Shown one piece after another: positions 1-8,665 of a stretch of 64,000 bases of DNA (position 1 is the first letter of the stretch; every line of letters starts with the position of its first letter). The notes under the pieces are model-generated. The model was not told where the DNA came from, ran no database searches, and saw only the letters and a list, made by a program, of their open reading frames with translations. Origin of the DNA: Mycobacteroides chelonae CCUG 47445 (GTDB taxonomy: Bacteria; Actinomycetota; Actinomycetes; Mycobacteriales; Mycobacteriaceae); assembly GCF_001632805.1 (NCBI RefSeq), contig NZ_CP007220.1:4526001-4590000 (forward strand). Reading direction: 5' to 3'. The position numbers and the translations under genes are program-made.

Positions 1-96
1 CAACCTCCCCGCGGAGTGACTAGCGCGGCCCACGGACTCACCTATATTCCGCGTGCCACCTAGGACCTGTTCACCCTGGGCGTACGGAAATCGGAA

Positions 97-117
97 CTTT
101 AGCGCGAGTCACTCAAG
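97..117 (+). promoter_or_regulatory. Degenerate HAIR-type operator (HspR) upstream of hsp20
   Basis: The arms CTTTAGC and ACTCAAG are separated by exactly 7 bases. The HspR box (HAIR) is CTTGAGT-N7-ACTCAAG, so the right arm matches perfectly and the left arm at 5 of 7 positions. It lies about 55 bases before the hsp20 start. HspR control of acr2 is known in M. tuberculosis; its operation here is inferred. The rest of bases 1-170 shows no gene. Confidence 0.55.
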
Positions 118-170
118 TTTGTACGTGTGACGGCCGGTTGAGACTCCGGCCCCGTAGAAGGAGACACGCT

Positions 171-599
171 ATGAGCAATCTGGTTTGGACACGCCGCAGC
201 CCGTTCGCCGAGTTCGACGCGCTGGTGCGTCAGTCCTTCGGCCCGGCCACCAGCTGGCCCACCCCTGGTTTCGTTCCGTCAGCTGAAGTGGTCAAGGACG
301 GCGCAGACGCACTGGTCCGTCTGGACTTACCCGGCGTCGACGTCGACCAAGACGTCACGGTCGAGGTCGAGCGCGGCAAGTTGGTGGTATCCGGTGAGCG
401 TCGCGATGCACGCGCCGAACAAACGGAAGGACGCGTACTGCGCGAGGTCCGCTACGGCACGTTCCGTCGCACCTTCACATTGCCCACCCATGTGACGGGT
501 GATGCGATCTCGGCGAGCTACGACGCCGGCGTGCTGACCGTCAAGGTCGCCGGCGCCTACGCAAACGCCGAGGCGCAGAAGATCGAGATCACCAAGTAA
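171..599 (+). CDS. hsp20: Hsp20/alpha-crystallin small heat-shock protein (Acr2-like)
   Basis: A 142-residue small heat-shock chaperone of the IbpA/Acr family, which binds unfolding proteins and holds them for refolding. The alpha-crystallin domain covers roughly residues 40-135 and includes the hallmark SYDAGVLTVKVAG near the C-terminus, followed by an IEI-type C-terminal anchor. The ATG at 171 was chosen because GAAGGAG lies 7 bases upstream. The sequence resembles M. tuberculosis Acr2 (Rv0251c). In that species the gene lies directly before Rv0250c and sdh1; here about 19.5 kb separates them. A HAIR-like box upstream suggests HspR repression and heat induction. Confidence 0.93.
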   Translation: MSNLVWTRRSPFAEFDALVRQSFGPATSWPTPGFVPSAEVVKDGADALVRLDLPGVDVDQDVTVEVERGKLVVSGERRDARAEQTEGRVLREVRYGTFRRTFTLPTHVTGDAISASYDAGVLTVKVAGAYANAEAQKIEITK

Positions 600-612
600 T
601 CGGCAGGCCGAG

Positions 613-648
613 AAGGGAAGTCCGCACTATCCGGCGCGGGCTTCCCTT
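613..648. terminator. Terminator hairpin between hsp20 and the desaturase gene
   Basis: AAGGGAAGTCCGC pairs with GCGGGCTTCCCTT (one G-T pair) around a 10-base loop, followed by TTCTT. It overlaps the last codons of the convergent desaturase gene and probably ends hsp20 transcription. Confidence 0.6.
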
Positions 649-1595
649 TTCTTCGCCTCACGGGCCAGCATGCGGTCGCGCTGCTCTTCGAACTTAATGA
701 CTTGGCGCTTAAGGTCTTCCACGTACGCGGCGAGCTGCTCGCGTCGCTGCTCTCCCTTGGCACTGAAATCACTGCGATCGAAGATCCGCCACTTCCGTAG
801 ATTCGGCGTGACAACCTCTTCGAGATGCTGGCGGGGGTCGTAAATGCCGTGTTTGGCCATCAGCACACCATTACGGCGGAAGTTCGGCATGCCCTGTCCG
901 GGCATGCGGAAGTTCTCGATTACCGCGGCAATCGCCTCCAACGCCTGATCTGGCACGAGATCCAGTGCGGCACTGCACATATTGCGATAGAAGATCATGT
1001 GCAAGTTCTCGTCGGCGGCGACACGTTGCAGCATCCGGTCCGCGACGGGGTCGTCGCACACCTTGCCGGTGTTGCGGTGACTGACGCGGGTAGCCAGTTC
1101 CTGCAAGGTGGTGTACGCGACCGAGAGCAGGAAATCAGTCTTGTGTACCGACTCTTCCTCGTCGGTGGGGTTAAAGCCTGCGGTCATGTGTTCCATGCGC
1201 GCCCGCTCCAACGCCACCGGATCTACACCCCGCGTCACAACCAGGTAGTCGCGAATGACGATGCCGTGCCGGTTCTCCTCGGCAGTCCAACGCCCCACCC
1301 AGGTTCCCCAGGCACCATCGAGACCGAAGTACTGGGCCGCCTGACGGTGGTAGGACGGCAGGTTGTCCTCGGTAAGCAGGTTGGTGATCATCGCCGCCTT
1401 GGCAACCTCGCTCAGCTGTGACTGCTCCGGGTCCCAGTCGTCGCCGCCCATCTGCGCAAAATTACGACCGCGTTCCCAGGGAACGTAGTCGTGCGGATGC
1501 CACTCCGTGGCCACCGACAAATGACGGTTAAGGTTGGCTTCAGCAACGGGTTCCAACTCGCTGAGCATCTCAAGGTCGGTCAACTCTCTTGACAT
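627..1595 (-). CDS. Acyl-ACP desaturase (DesA family)
   Basis: A 322-residue ferritin-like di-iron acyl-ACP desaturase, resembling mycobacterial DesA1/DesA2, which introduce double bonds into (mero)mycolic or other long fatty chains on acyl carrier protein. The two iron-ligand motifs are visible: EENRHG in the first half and DENLHMIFY in the second. The start at 1595 (MSRELTDLEMLSELEP) aligns with the DesA N-terminus and has AAGGACAAGG just upstream. A longer reading from 1631 adds a non-homologous extension. It converges on hsp20. The assignment to DesA1 or DesA2 is not made because several paralogues exist. The 255 bases between this start and the TetR gene hold no convincing gene. Confidence 0.88.
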   Translation of the reverse strand: MSRELTDLEMLSELEPVAEANLNRHLSVATEWHPHDYVPWERGRNFAQMGGDDWDPEQSQLSEVAKAAMITNLLTEDNLPSYHRQAAQYFGLDGAWGTWVGRWTAEENRHGIVIRDYLVVTRGVDPVALERARMEHMTAGFNPTDEEESVHKTDFLLSVAYTTLQELATRVSHRNTGKVCDDPVADRMLQRVAADENLHMIFYRNMCSAALDLVPDQALEAIAAVIENFRMPGQGMPNFRRNGVLMAKHGIYDPRQHLEEVVTPNLRKWRIFDRSDFSAKGEQRREQLAAYVEDLKRQVIKFEEQRDRMLAREAKKREARAG

Positions 1596-1850
1596 TTCAC
1601 CTTGTCCTTCGCGTTGGAACCCCGAGCCCACGCACAGGGTAACTTATCTGAGCAATGCTTTAAGGCGCATGTCAGCCACGACTGATTGCCTGCAACTTCC
1701 ACCCCGACCACACCGCCGGACGGGTCACCATGCCTGTTTCGTCCCCCACAGCTGGGCAACGGCTTACTACAGACCCGATATTCGAACCGGCTTCGCTGCA
1801 CCATAACCCGATGAGAGCAACATCACTAACTCGGCCGTGTCGCATCGCCC

Positions 1851-2564
1851 TCACGCCGAGGAATCGCCGCCCGAGTCCAACATCGGGGCCAGGTAATCCA
1901 GTGCGAACCGGCGCGCCTGTTCCTCGGTCTCGAGCCCAATGGCGGTCTGCCTCGTAAGAATCAAGGACAGGGCAATACGTATGTGCAACTCGGCGACCGT
2001 ACGCAAGTGAGCCAAGATCTGCCCAGAAACCTCTGCCTCACCATAGATCTCGCTCTTCCAAAGGCTCGCGCAAAACTCACGGAATGCCCCGATCAGAGGG
2101 CCGGCTTCTGTGGTGAGCGCGGGCAATATCGAGTCCGGCTCGGTTTCCAACAACCTCCGCAGGAGCGGGTGATCGAGGATGAATTCAACAGTGTAGGAAG
2201 AGCTTTCAGCCATCCGATCGGCCAGCGTCATCGTTCGACCCTCAACACGGGCGGACACCCCGCTCATGTACTTACGTAACTCCGCGTACACCACCGCTTC
2301 GGTCAGGGCCCTCTTGTTCGGAAATCGCCGGTAGACCGTCGCACGGCTCAGCCCAGCGCGCTTGGCCACGTCGTCAACCGTCGATCGGCGCCAGCCCACC
2401 ACCGCGATCTGTTCGAAGGCGGCCGCCAGTACCCGCTCGGTGAGTTCGTCGACATCATCGGGCAGGCGCAGCGCGGCAGGATCGGCCGAGGCCAGCGTAT
2501 TGAGCAGTGTGTCCTCAGTCACTTGCGTCGCGCGCTCCTTGTCACTCCTCCGGATGCCGACCAT
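1851..2564 (-). CDS. TetR/AcrR family transcriptional regulator
   Basis: A 237-residue repressor with an N-terminal TetR DNA-binding helix-turn-helix (about residues 45-90, with RSTVDDVAKRAGLSRATVYR and RRFPNKRALTEAV). The helical ligand-binding domain that follows has no recognised specificity. It is transcribed divergently from the DUF4383 gene with only 55 bases between the starts. A 25-bp imperfect inverted repeat in that gap is a natural operator for autoregulation and control of the neighbour. The residues before the HTH are unusually many (about 40) and may reflect a start chosen too far upstream. Confidence 0.87.
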   Translation of the reverse strand: MVGIRRSDKERATQVTEDTLLNTLASADPAALRLPDDVDELTERVLAAAFEQIAVVGWRRSTVDDVAKRAGLSRATVYRRFPNKRALTEAVVYAELRKYMSGVSARVEGRTMTLADRMAESSSYTVEFILDHPLLRRLLETEPDSILPALTTEAGPLIGAFREFCASLWKSEIYGEAEVSGQILAHLRTVAELHIRIALSLILTRQTAIGLETEEQARRFALDYLAPMLDSGGDSSA

Positions 2565-2570
2565 ACTTCA

Positions 2571-2595
2571 GAAACAAAGATATGAAAATTGTCTC
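2571..2595. promoter_or_regulatory. Candidate TetR operator between divergent genes
   Basis: GAAACAA and TTGTCTC form an inverted repeat with one mismatch, 11 bases apart, in the 55-base gap between the TetR gene and the DUF4383 gene. Confidence 0.45.
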
Positions 2596-2619
2596 ACAAT
2601 CTCTGCCTGAGGAGTACAC

Positions 2620-3102
2620 ATGTCTCGAGCTGCGTTTTCTCGCTACATCCAGGACGTATGCGCAAGCCGCGTTCAGTTCCTCACCTTCCTCATGGGTGTT
2701 TGGTTCACTCCACAGGGGCCCATCGGGCTGATGATCAACCACGACTTTCCGCTGCGCTCCACGCACGAGATGTACACGGCGTCGTTCTATGCGTTCGGCG
2801 TCATCCCCGTGGGTGTCAATGGCTGGCATGCGCTATTCCACCTGGCCACCGGTATTGCGCTACTGATTGGCGCCCGGACTCGCACTAACGCCATCCGTTA
2901 TGCGGCCGCGGTGGCGCTGGTCTACTGGGCAATGGTGGCGGTGTGCATCGGTGGCGGCATGACCGTGTGCAGCGTGATGGCCGTCGACACCGTCGGCAAC
3001 TGGGTCCACGGCTCCGAGGGGCTGATCCTGGCCCTGATCGCCGCCTACGGCGTGATCAGTGGGAACAAGTCACCCGTAGCCCAGGCCGTCCCGGCCTCCT
3101 AG
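2620..3102 (+). CDS. DUF4383-type integral membrane protein
   Basis: A 160-residue membrane protein of unknown function resembling the actinobacterial DUF4383 family. About four hydrophobic helices can be seen (around residues 15-35, 50-80, 85-110 and 130-150). The conserved stretch GWHALFHLATGIALLIGAR is typical of the family. TGAGGAG precedes the ATG at 2620. It is likely controlled by the divergent TetR regulator through the shared 55-base promoter region. No enzymatic residues are apparent. Confidence 0.75.
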   Translation: MSRAAFSRYIQDVCASRVQFLTFLMGVWFTPQGPIGLMINHDFPLRSTHEMYTASFYAFGVIPVGVNGWHALFHLATGIALLIGARTRTNAIRYAAAVALVYWAMVAVCIGGGMTVCSVMAVDTVGNWVHGSEGLILALIAAYGVISGNKSPVAQAVPAS

Positions 3103-3155
3103 GCGCCCTCCGTCGCACTGGGCGGGCAATCGAGCCGGTCGGTATTTTGAAAGCC

Positions 3156-3902
3156 GTGCGAACTGCGATATGCCGCGCGGCAGCGGCCGCCACTGCCTTC
3201 TTGATTCTGCTCGGCGGGTACGGCCTGCAATCCCCGCAGACGGCGCACGCCTCAAGCTGCGCTGACATTGACCTGGCCTTTGCGCGCGGCACCAACGAGC
3301 CCGCGGGCCTCGGCGATGTTGGCAAGTCATTCACCGATGCCGTGAAGAAGCAACTGCAGGGTGCCAAGGGGATGACCATCTCCACCTACGGCGTGGACTA
3401 CCCCGCAAGTATCGATTTCATCCAGGCCGGCAAGGGCTCGGACGATCTGAGCAAGCACATCCAGAAGACCGCCGCCGACTGCCCGAAGATGAAATTCGTC
3501 GTCGGGGGTTATGCACAGGGCGCGGCGGTGGTAGATGTGCTGCTGGGCAGCACGCCGCCGGGCACCTACACCTTCACCAATCCCCTGCCTGCCGGGCTCG
3601 AGCAGCGCATCGTCTCCATTGTGCTGTTCGGTGATCCCAAGAACATTCGACCGCCCGGCGTCGATGCCAACCTTGCGATCCGTGAAGACCTGCTGCACAA
3701 GGTGATTGACGTCTGCAATCCGGGTGACTTCTTCTGCGACCCGCAGGGCGGGGACATCGTCTCGCACACCACCTACGCGAAGGACAAACTCACCGACGGC
3801 GCGGCCGAGACCGTGGTCCAGCGCCTGGTCGCAGCACTGGGGAATCGCTGCCCGGGCGGCGAGCCATCGGGCGCCTCCACCACTTGCGCGCCCAGCGCGT
3901 AA
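3156..3902 (+). CDS. Cutinase-like secreted protein lacking the nucleophile serine
   Basis: A 248-residue exported protein of the cutinase (CULP) family, serine esterases with an alpha/beta-hydrolase fold. An N-terminal signal peptide (about residues 1-32) ends near QTAHA. The catalytic Asp and His contexts are present (NPGDFFCDP and SHTTYAKD), as are the conserved cysteines. The nucleophile elbow, normally GYSQG, reads GGYAQGA: codon GCA at 3513 gives Ala120 in place of Ser. Unless the sequence is in error, ordinary ester hydrolysis should be lost. GTG at 3156 or TTG at 3147 are both possible starts. It stands alone between unrelated genes. Confidence 0.85.
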   Translation: MRTAICRAAAAATAFLILLGGYGLQSPQTAHASSCADIDLAFARGTNEPAGLGDVGKSFTDAVKKQLQGAKGMTISTYGVDYPASIDFIQAGKGSDDLSKHIQKTAADCPKMKFVVGGYAQGAAVVDVLLGSTPPGTYTFTNPLPAGLEQRIVSIVLFGDPKNIRPPGVDANLAIREDLLHKVIDVCNPGDFFCDPQGGDIVSHTTYAKDKLTDGAAETVVQRLVAALGNRCPGGEPSGASTTCAPSA

Positions 3903-4028
3903 CAGGAGGCAGGCGCCCCGTTTCGCCGGTTCCGGCATGCAGGGACGGCCCGACGCAGAACAATCAAACCACCCCAACCACGACATTGCGTGGGTTGTAG
4001 CCACATGTGTACAGTCGTGGATGGCCAT

Positions 4029-4050
4029 GCTGTAGACAAATGACTACAGC
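4029..4050. promoter_or_regulatory. Perfect inverted repeat upstream of the CYP102-type gene
   Basis: GCTGTAG and CTACAGC are perfect 7-base arms around 8 bases, ending 25 bases before the start codon, in the position of a repressor operator. A second TGTAG...GTACA-like element lies at about 3996-4013. No regulator gene is adjacent; the nearest TetR gene is about 1.5 kb upstream. Confidence 0.5.
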
Positions 4051-4075
4051 GGCAGGAGCGGAGGGTGACGAGCGC

Positions 4076-7000
4076 ATGAGCAGCGATATTCGCGTGGTGG
4101 AGCCGGGCGAGTACACCTCACCCGCACGTCCACCGGAGATCGAAGGCATCCCCTGCGCCGACGGAAGACCACTGCCACCCGGCCCGGTGCCGGGCCGCCC
4201 CTATGCGCTGCCCGCAGATCTCCTCGTCGAGGAGTTCGGACCGCTCTTCTATGCCGATTTCGGGGTTTCGCGCCGGCTGTATGCCTGCTCGCTGGCACTG
4301 GTCGAGGAGCTATGCGACGAGAGCCGGTTCATCAAGGGCATCACCGACCGGCTGGACCGATTCCGTCCACTCGCGGGCGATGGATTGTTCACCGCCTACC
4401 CGGGCGAGCCGAACTGGCAGAAGGCCCACGATGTTCTGTTGCCCGGCTTCAGCTTCAGCGGTCTGCGCAACTACCACCCGGCCATGCTCGATATCAATCG
4501 TCAGCTCCTTGCCCGGTGGGACGCGAGCGCCGGCGAGCATCTTGTGGACGTGGCCGAGGATCTGGGCAAGCTCGCCATGGATACGGTCGGGCTGGCCGGG
4601 TTCGGGGCGAGGTTCGACTCTTACCAGCGGGAGGGACTTGCGGCTATTCCGGCGAGCTTCGCCGTCGCACTGCACCAGATGCTGGCTCCCGGAGGCGAGA
4701 ACAGCGACCTGTTCGCGGCCGAACAGCAGAAGCTGCACACCTTCATCGATGAGCTCATCGCCCGGCACGACGACGGTGCGGACGAGCACGAGAACCTGCT
4801 CGGACTCATGCTCGCGCCCGGCACCCCGCAGACCCCGGCACTGGAGCTGAGCAGCGTTCATTCTCAGGTCCTGACGTTCTTGATCGCCGGACAGGACACC
4901 ACCTCCACAGTGATGCCGACGGCGCTCTACAGCCTGGTCAAAAACCCTGCCGTGCTTCACCGGGCTCAGGCCGAGGTGGACGCGCTGTTCGGGCCAGGAG
5001 ACGAGCACACCCCCACGTTCGACGAAATCGGCAAGCTCCGCTACATCCGTCAAATCGTGGACGAGACACTCAGGCTTTCGCCCCCGGTCCGTGAATTCGA
5101 CCGAATGGCAACAGAAGACACCCTGCTCGCCGGGCGCTACCCGGTGCGCAAGGGTGAAGTCGTCACTGTCCTCACGACCGCGCTGCACCGTCAGCCGGAA
5201 TGGGGCGACAACGTGGAGACTTTCGACCCAGACCGGTTCTCGCCGGAACGATCTGCCAAGCGACCGGTGAACCTGTTCAAACCTTTCGGCACCGGAGCCC
5301 GATCCTGCATCGGACGGCAGTTCGCGCTGCACGAGGCGACGATGGCCCTAGCGACACTGGTACACAGATACCGCTTCATCGATTCCGAGCACTACCAGTT
5401 GCGAACCCATAGTGATCTCATCAGGAAACCGGTGGGCTTTCGGATGAGCGTGGCACGACGCACTTCCCAAGACCGCCAGCATGAATCGGCAGCCGCGACC
5501 ACCGTCACACAGCAGGAGTCGCCGCTACCGTCGGTCACCGCCGCACCGGGATCCGCGCTGACCGTCTTTCATGGCTCAAACCTGGGTACCTGTCGAGCAC
5601 TGGCACACCAACTGGCCGAGGAAGCTTCCGATCTCGGCTACCAGACGACTGTCGCCCCGCTGAACGAAGCGACACACGCGCTGCCCAGCGAGGGCGCCAT
5701 GGTCGTCGTCGCCTCCTCATACAACGGTCAACCGACTGACGATGCCCGGCAGTTTCTCACCTGGCTCGATGGCGCAGAAGCACGCGCGGACGGCACACTG
5801 CGCTACGCGGTACTCGGCGTCGGGGACCGGAACTGGGCCGAGACGTACCAGGCGGTGCCTCGAAAAATCGATGAACGCCTCGCCACGCTCGGTGGCACGC
5901 CAATTGTTTCCCGTTGCGAGGCAGACACTTCCGGTGATTTCGCAGGCAGCGTCGAGTCCTTCTCGCAAGCACTCTGGACTTCGTTGGGCACAGTTGCCGG
6001 TGCGGATACCCCCACCGGCACCCTCGAGGGTCCCCTCTACGAACTCCGCGCCATCGACGGGCCGGTGACGGCGGCGATCGATGCCCGGTTCGAGGTGATA
6101 CCCATGACCGTTCTGGAGAACCGGGAATTGGTCGGCGCCAACAACCCACTGGGACAGGCCAAGCGCCTGGTACGTGTGGCATTGCCCGCCAACGTCGAGT
6201 ACCACACCGGGGACCACCTCACCGTCCTCGCCGACAACCAGCCTGAAGTCGTGGACAAAGCCGGAGAGTCACTCGGCCTCATCTTGGACCGGCGCATCTC
6301 CATCAACGCCCGGCGCAACAGCCGCCGGGCCATTGCGCTGGACCGCGAAGTAAGCGTGCGCGAGCTACTGACCCACTTCCTCGAATTGCGTAAGCCGGCC
6401 ACCAGAACGCAGCTACTCCGGTTGGCCGCGGCGAACCCCTGCCCACCTGAGCGATCCGCACTGGAGGCGCTCGCCGAGCATCCGGAGACGCGCTCGCTCG
6501 GTATCGCGGGGTGTCTCATGGAGTTTCCCGCCACCACACTGTCTCGCGCCGAACTTCTTGAATTGTTCGAGCCGATGACGCCACGGCACTACTCGATAGC
6601 GTCCTCGGCCCGGCAGAGCCCGGGGATCGTCGAGCTGGTGGTCAGCGTGCTCGATGCTCCCGCCCGATCCGGGTTCGGAGATTATCAAGGAGTGGCCTCC
6701 AACTATCTCGCCAACATCGCACCAGGACAACAGATCCGGGCACGGGTCGACCAGGCCCGGCAGGCGTTTCGTGCCGGGGCCGACCCCGCCCGCAATGTCA
6801 TCTTGGTCAGTGCCGGTACCGGGGTCGCACCGTTCCGGGGATTTGTCGGTGACCGGCTGGCCGCACAGCGCGCCGGCGAGCCGTATGCTCCGGCACTCTG
6901 CTTCTTCGGCGTCCGGCATCCGGAAGTCGACTATCTGTTCCGGGACGAGTTCGCGGCCGCCGAACAGTCGGGCGTGGTCCACATGCGCCCGGCGTTCTCT

Positions 7001-7261
7001 CGCGCATCCGAGAACGGCATCAAGTATGTACAAGACCGGATTGCCGCCGACGCGGACGACGTCTGGGATCTGCTCGGCGACCCGGCCAAACACACGCATG
7101 TGTATGTCTGTGGCGACGGCGGCAAGATGGCCCCAGCCGTCCGAGAGGCATTCTTGGATATCTATCGAAAGCACACCGGCGCCACCGAACCTCAGGCGCG
7201 GAACTGGCTTACCGGCCTGGTGGAGGCCGATCGCTACGTGGAGGACGTCTGGACGGAGTGA
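4076..7261 (+). CDS. Self-sufficient cytochrome P450/NADPH-P450 reductase fusion (CYP102 type)
   Basis: A 1061-residue single-chain monooxygenase with the same domain order as P450 BM3. The P450 heme domain is about residues 1-470, with the I-helix AGQDTTS, ETLR and GARSCIGRQ carrying heme ligand Cys411. The FMN flavodoxin domain is about 500-650 (FHGSNLGTCRALA). The FAD/NADPH reductase follows (RHYSIASS, SAGTGVAPFRGF). CYP102 enzymes hydroxylate or epoxidise medium- and long-chain fatty acids at subterminal positions using NADPH. ATG at 4076 follows GGAGGG with good spacing. A perfect inverted repeat sits just upstream. The length and all cofactor motifs appear intact. Substrate is inferred from family only. 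Confidence 0.93.
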   Translation: MSSDIRVVEPGEYTSPARPPEIEGIPCADGRPLPPGPVPGRPYALPADLLVEEFGPLFYADFGVSRRLYACSLALVEELCDESRFIKGITDRLDRFRPLAGDGLFTAYPGEPNWQKAHDVLLPGFSFSGLRNYHPAMLDINRQLLARWDASAGEHLVDVAEDLGKLAMDTVGLAGFGARFDSYQREGLAAIPASFAVALHQMLAPGGENSDLFAAEQQKLHTFIDELIARHDDGADEHENLLGLMLAPGTPQTPALELSSVHSQVLTFLIAGQDTTSTVMPTALYSLVKNPAVLHRAQAEVDALFGPGDEHTPTFDEIGKLRYIRQIVDETLRLSPPVREFDRMATEDTLLAGRYPVRKGEVVTVLTTALHRQPEWGDNVETFDPDRFSPERSAKRPVNLFKPFGTGARSCIGRQFALHEATMALATLVHRYRFIDSEHYQLRTHSDLIRKPVGFRMSVARRTSQDRQHESAAATTVTQQESPLPSVTAAPGSALTVFHGSNLGTCRALAHQLAEEASDLGYQTTVAPLNEATHALPSEGAMVVVASSYNGQPTDDARQFLTWLDGAEARADGTLRYAVLGVGDRNWAETYQAVPRKIDERLATLGGTPIVSRCEADTSGDFAGSVESFSQALWTSLGTVAGADTPTGTLEGPLYELRAIDGPVTAAIDARFEVIPMTVLENRELVGANNPLGQAKRLVRVALPANVEYHTGDHLTVLADNQPEVVDKAGESLGLILDRRISINARRNSRRAIALDREVSVRELLTHFLELRKPATRTQLLRLAAANPCPPERSALEALAEHPETRSLGIAGCLMEFPATTLSRAELLELFEPMTPRHYSIASSARQSPGIVELVVSVLDAPARSGFGDYQGVASNYLANIAPGQQIRARVDQARQAFRAGADPARNVILVSAGTGVAPFRGFVGDRLAAQRAGEPYAPALCFFGVRHPEVDYLFRDEFAAAEQSGVVHMRPAFSRASENGIKYVQDRIAADADDVWDLLGDPAKHTHVYVCGDGGKMAPAVREAFLDIYRKHTGATEPQARNWLTGLVEADRYVEDVWTE

Positions 7262-7348
7262 GGCTTACGGTCCCGCGCCGCGAAGCCCGGCCTCAGCGGC
7301 ACGTAGTGTTTCTTGAAGGTCCCTGATTCTTCAAGCGGGAGTGAACCG

Positions 7349-8077
7349 ATGCGCAGACGCACCTTTCTCCGTTCCAGCTCCGTGGCATTGCCTGCCGTCG
7401 CGCTGGGCCTCTCGACAGCCGGGAGTGCCACTGCCGACGTTCGCCCCACCGGGTCAATTGCCTACCCGTTCAGCACCATTGAAGTGCCTGCGAAAAGCGC
7501 GCCGTGGACCCTGGAAACGGACCGCGCCGTGCTGCTGGTCCACGATATGCAGCATTACTTCGTGAAGGCATATGCGCCACAAGCCGATCCCATCGCCACC
7601 GTGCTGAAGAACATTAAGAGCCTGCTTGACGTCGCGCACGCCCACGGTGTGCCCGTGCTCTACTCAGCGCAGCCCGGCGGCATGACACCGGAGCAGCGCG
7701 GACTCTTCGGTCAGCTCTATGGGCCGGGCATGCCAGACGACGACGCCGAGCGCGCGATTGTCGATCCCATAGCGCCGATGACGACAGATACCGTGCTGAC
7801 GAAATGGAAGTACAGCGAGTTCTTCCGCTCTGAACTTCTGGACATTCTGCGTAACACCAACCGCGATCAGCTGATCATCGTCGGCGTCTACGCCTTCTCC
7901 GGAATCACCGTGACATCCGCCGACGCGGTCCAGAACGACATTCAGGCATTCGTCGTCTCCGATGCCGTGGCGGACTACACCGCTACGGGGCACAACCAGG
8001 CACTCGCCTGGTGCGCGGAGCGGACCGCCAAAATACTGACCACCCGGTCAGCGATAGCGGCACTTGATAACTCGTAA
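7349..8077 (+). CDS. Isochorismatase-family hydrolase with twin-arginine signal peptide
   Basis: A 242-residue member of the isochorismatase (cysteine-hydrolase-like) superfamily. The Asp of LLVHDMQHYF, the Lys of LTKWKYSEF and the motif GVYAFSGITVT correspond to the EntB/PhzD active site. The position that is Cys in the nicotinamidase branch is not Cys here, as in true isochorismatases. The N-terminus MRRRTFLRSS plus a hydrophobic stretch ending GSATA looks like a Tat signal peptide, so export of a folded protein is predicted. That is unusual for a family that normally acts on cytosolic chorismate derivatives. It follows the CYP102-type gene by 87 bases and may be independent. Confidence 0.8.
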   Translation: MRRRTFLRSSSVALPAVALGLSTAGSATADVRPTGSIAYPFSTIEVPAKSAPWTLETDRAVLLVHDMQHYFVKAYAPQADPIATVLKNIKSLLDVAHAHGVPVLYSAQPGGMTPEQRGLFGQLYGPGMPDDDAERAIVDPIAPMTTDTVLTKWKYSEFFRSELLDILRNTNRDQLIIVGVYAFSGITVTSADAVQNDIQAFVVSDAVADYTATGHNQALAWCAERTAKILTTRSAIAALDNS

Positions 8078-8094
8078 CAGCTGACGGCACGACA

Positions 8095-8125
8095 AAGGCC
8101 GCTTGCGTCACACGCAAGCGGCCTT
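8095..8125. terminator. Bidirectional terminator between convergent genes
   Basis: A perfect 14-bp stem, AAGGCCGCTTGCGT with its complement around CAC, lies between the isochorismatase-like gene and ahpD. Confidence 0.85.
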
Positions 8126-8136
8126 ATGTCTTGTGC

Positions 8137-8664
8137 CTAGACCAGCGCGGGCACGGTGGCCAGCGCCTGGGCGACGCCCGAGACGATCGCCGCGATCTTG
8201 AGCGCCTCGAGAATCTGCTCGCGGGTCAATCCGGCCTCACGCAGCACCTTCTCGTGCGAGCCGACGCAGAAGTGACAGCCGTTGATGGTCGACACCGCGA
8301 AGGACCACAATTCGAACTCCGCCTTGTCGACGCCGGGATTACCGATGATGTTCATCCGCAGACCCGGGCGCAGGTCGTCATAGGCGCCGTCGAGGAAGCC
8401 CCGCCCGCGGTAGAACACGTTGGTCATCGCCATGATCGAGGCCGCGCCGAGTGCGGCATCCAGCGCCTCGGGCGACAGCACGGTGGCAGCCTCTTCGCGA
8501 ATCTCCTTGAACACCTGGTCGTTCCGGGTAGCCGCCGCTGTCGCGACGAGAGTGCCCCAAAGCTGGGCCGGCGACAGTACGGTGCCACGGGCGACCGTAC
8601 CCAGGTTGAGCTTGAGATCCTTGGCGTACTCGGGCAGCGCCTCTTTCAGGTTGTCAACACCCAT
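8137..8664 (-). CDS. ahpD: Alkyl hydroperoxide reductase AhpD
   Basis: A 175-residue AhpD of typical length. It carries the thioredoxin-like CHFC active-site pair and nearby His of the AhpD/carboxymuconolactone decarboxylase fold ([19 protein letters not shown]). In mycobacteria AhpD links AhpC to dihydrolipoamide-based electrons and completes the peroxidase cycle. It starts one base after the ahpC stop codon, so the two are co-transcribed and probably translationally coupled. Expression should follow the ahpC promoter, under OxyR. Confidence 0.96.
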   Translation of the reverse strand: MGVDNLKEALPEYAKDLKLNLGTVARGTVLSPAQLWGTLVATAAATRNDQVFKEIREEAATVLSPEALDAALGAASIMAMTNVFYRGRGFLDGAYDDLRPGLRMNIIGNPGVDKAEFELWSFAVSTINGCHFCVGSHEKVLREAGLTREQILEALKIAAIVSGVAQALATVPALV

Positions 8665-8665
8665 G

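Noticed and set aside
1580..1850. Several short frames between the desaturase and TetR genes
   Set aside because: All overlap one another, lack ribosome sites and have no recognisable composition.
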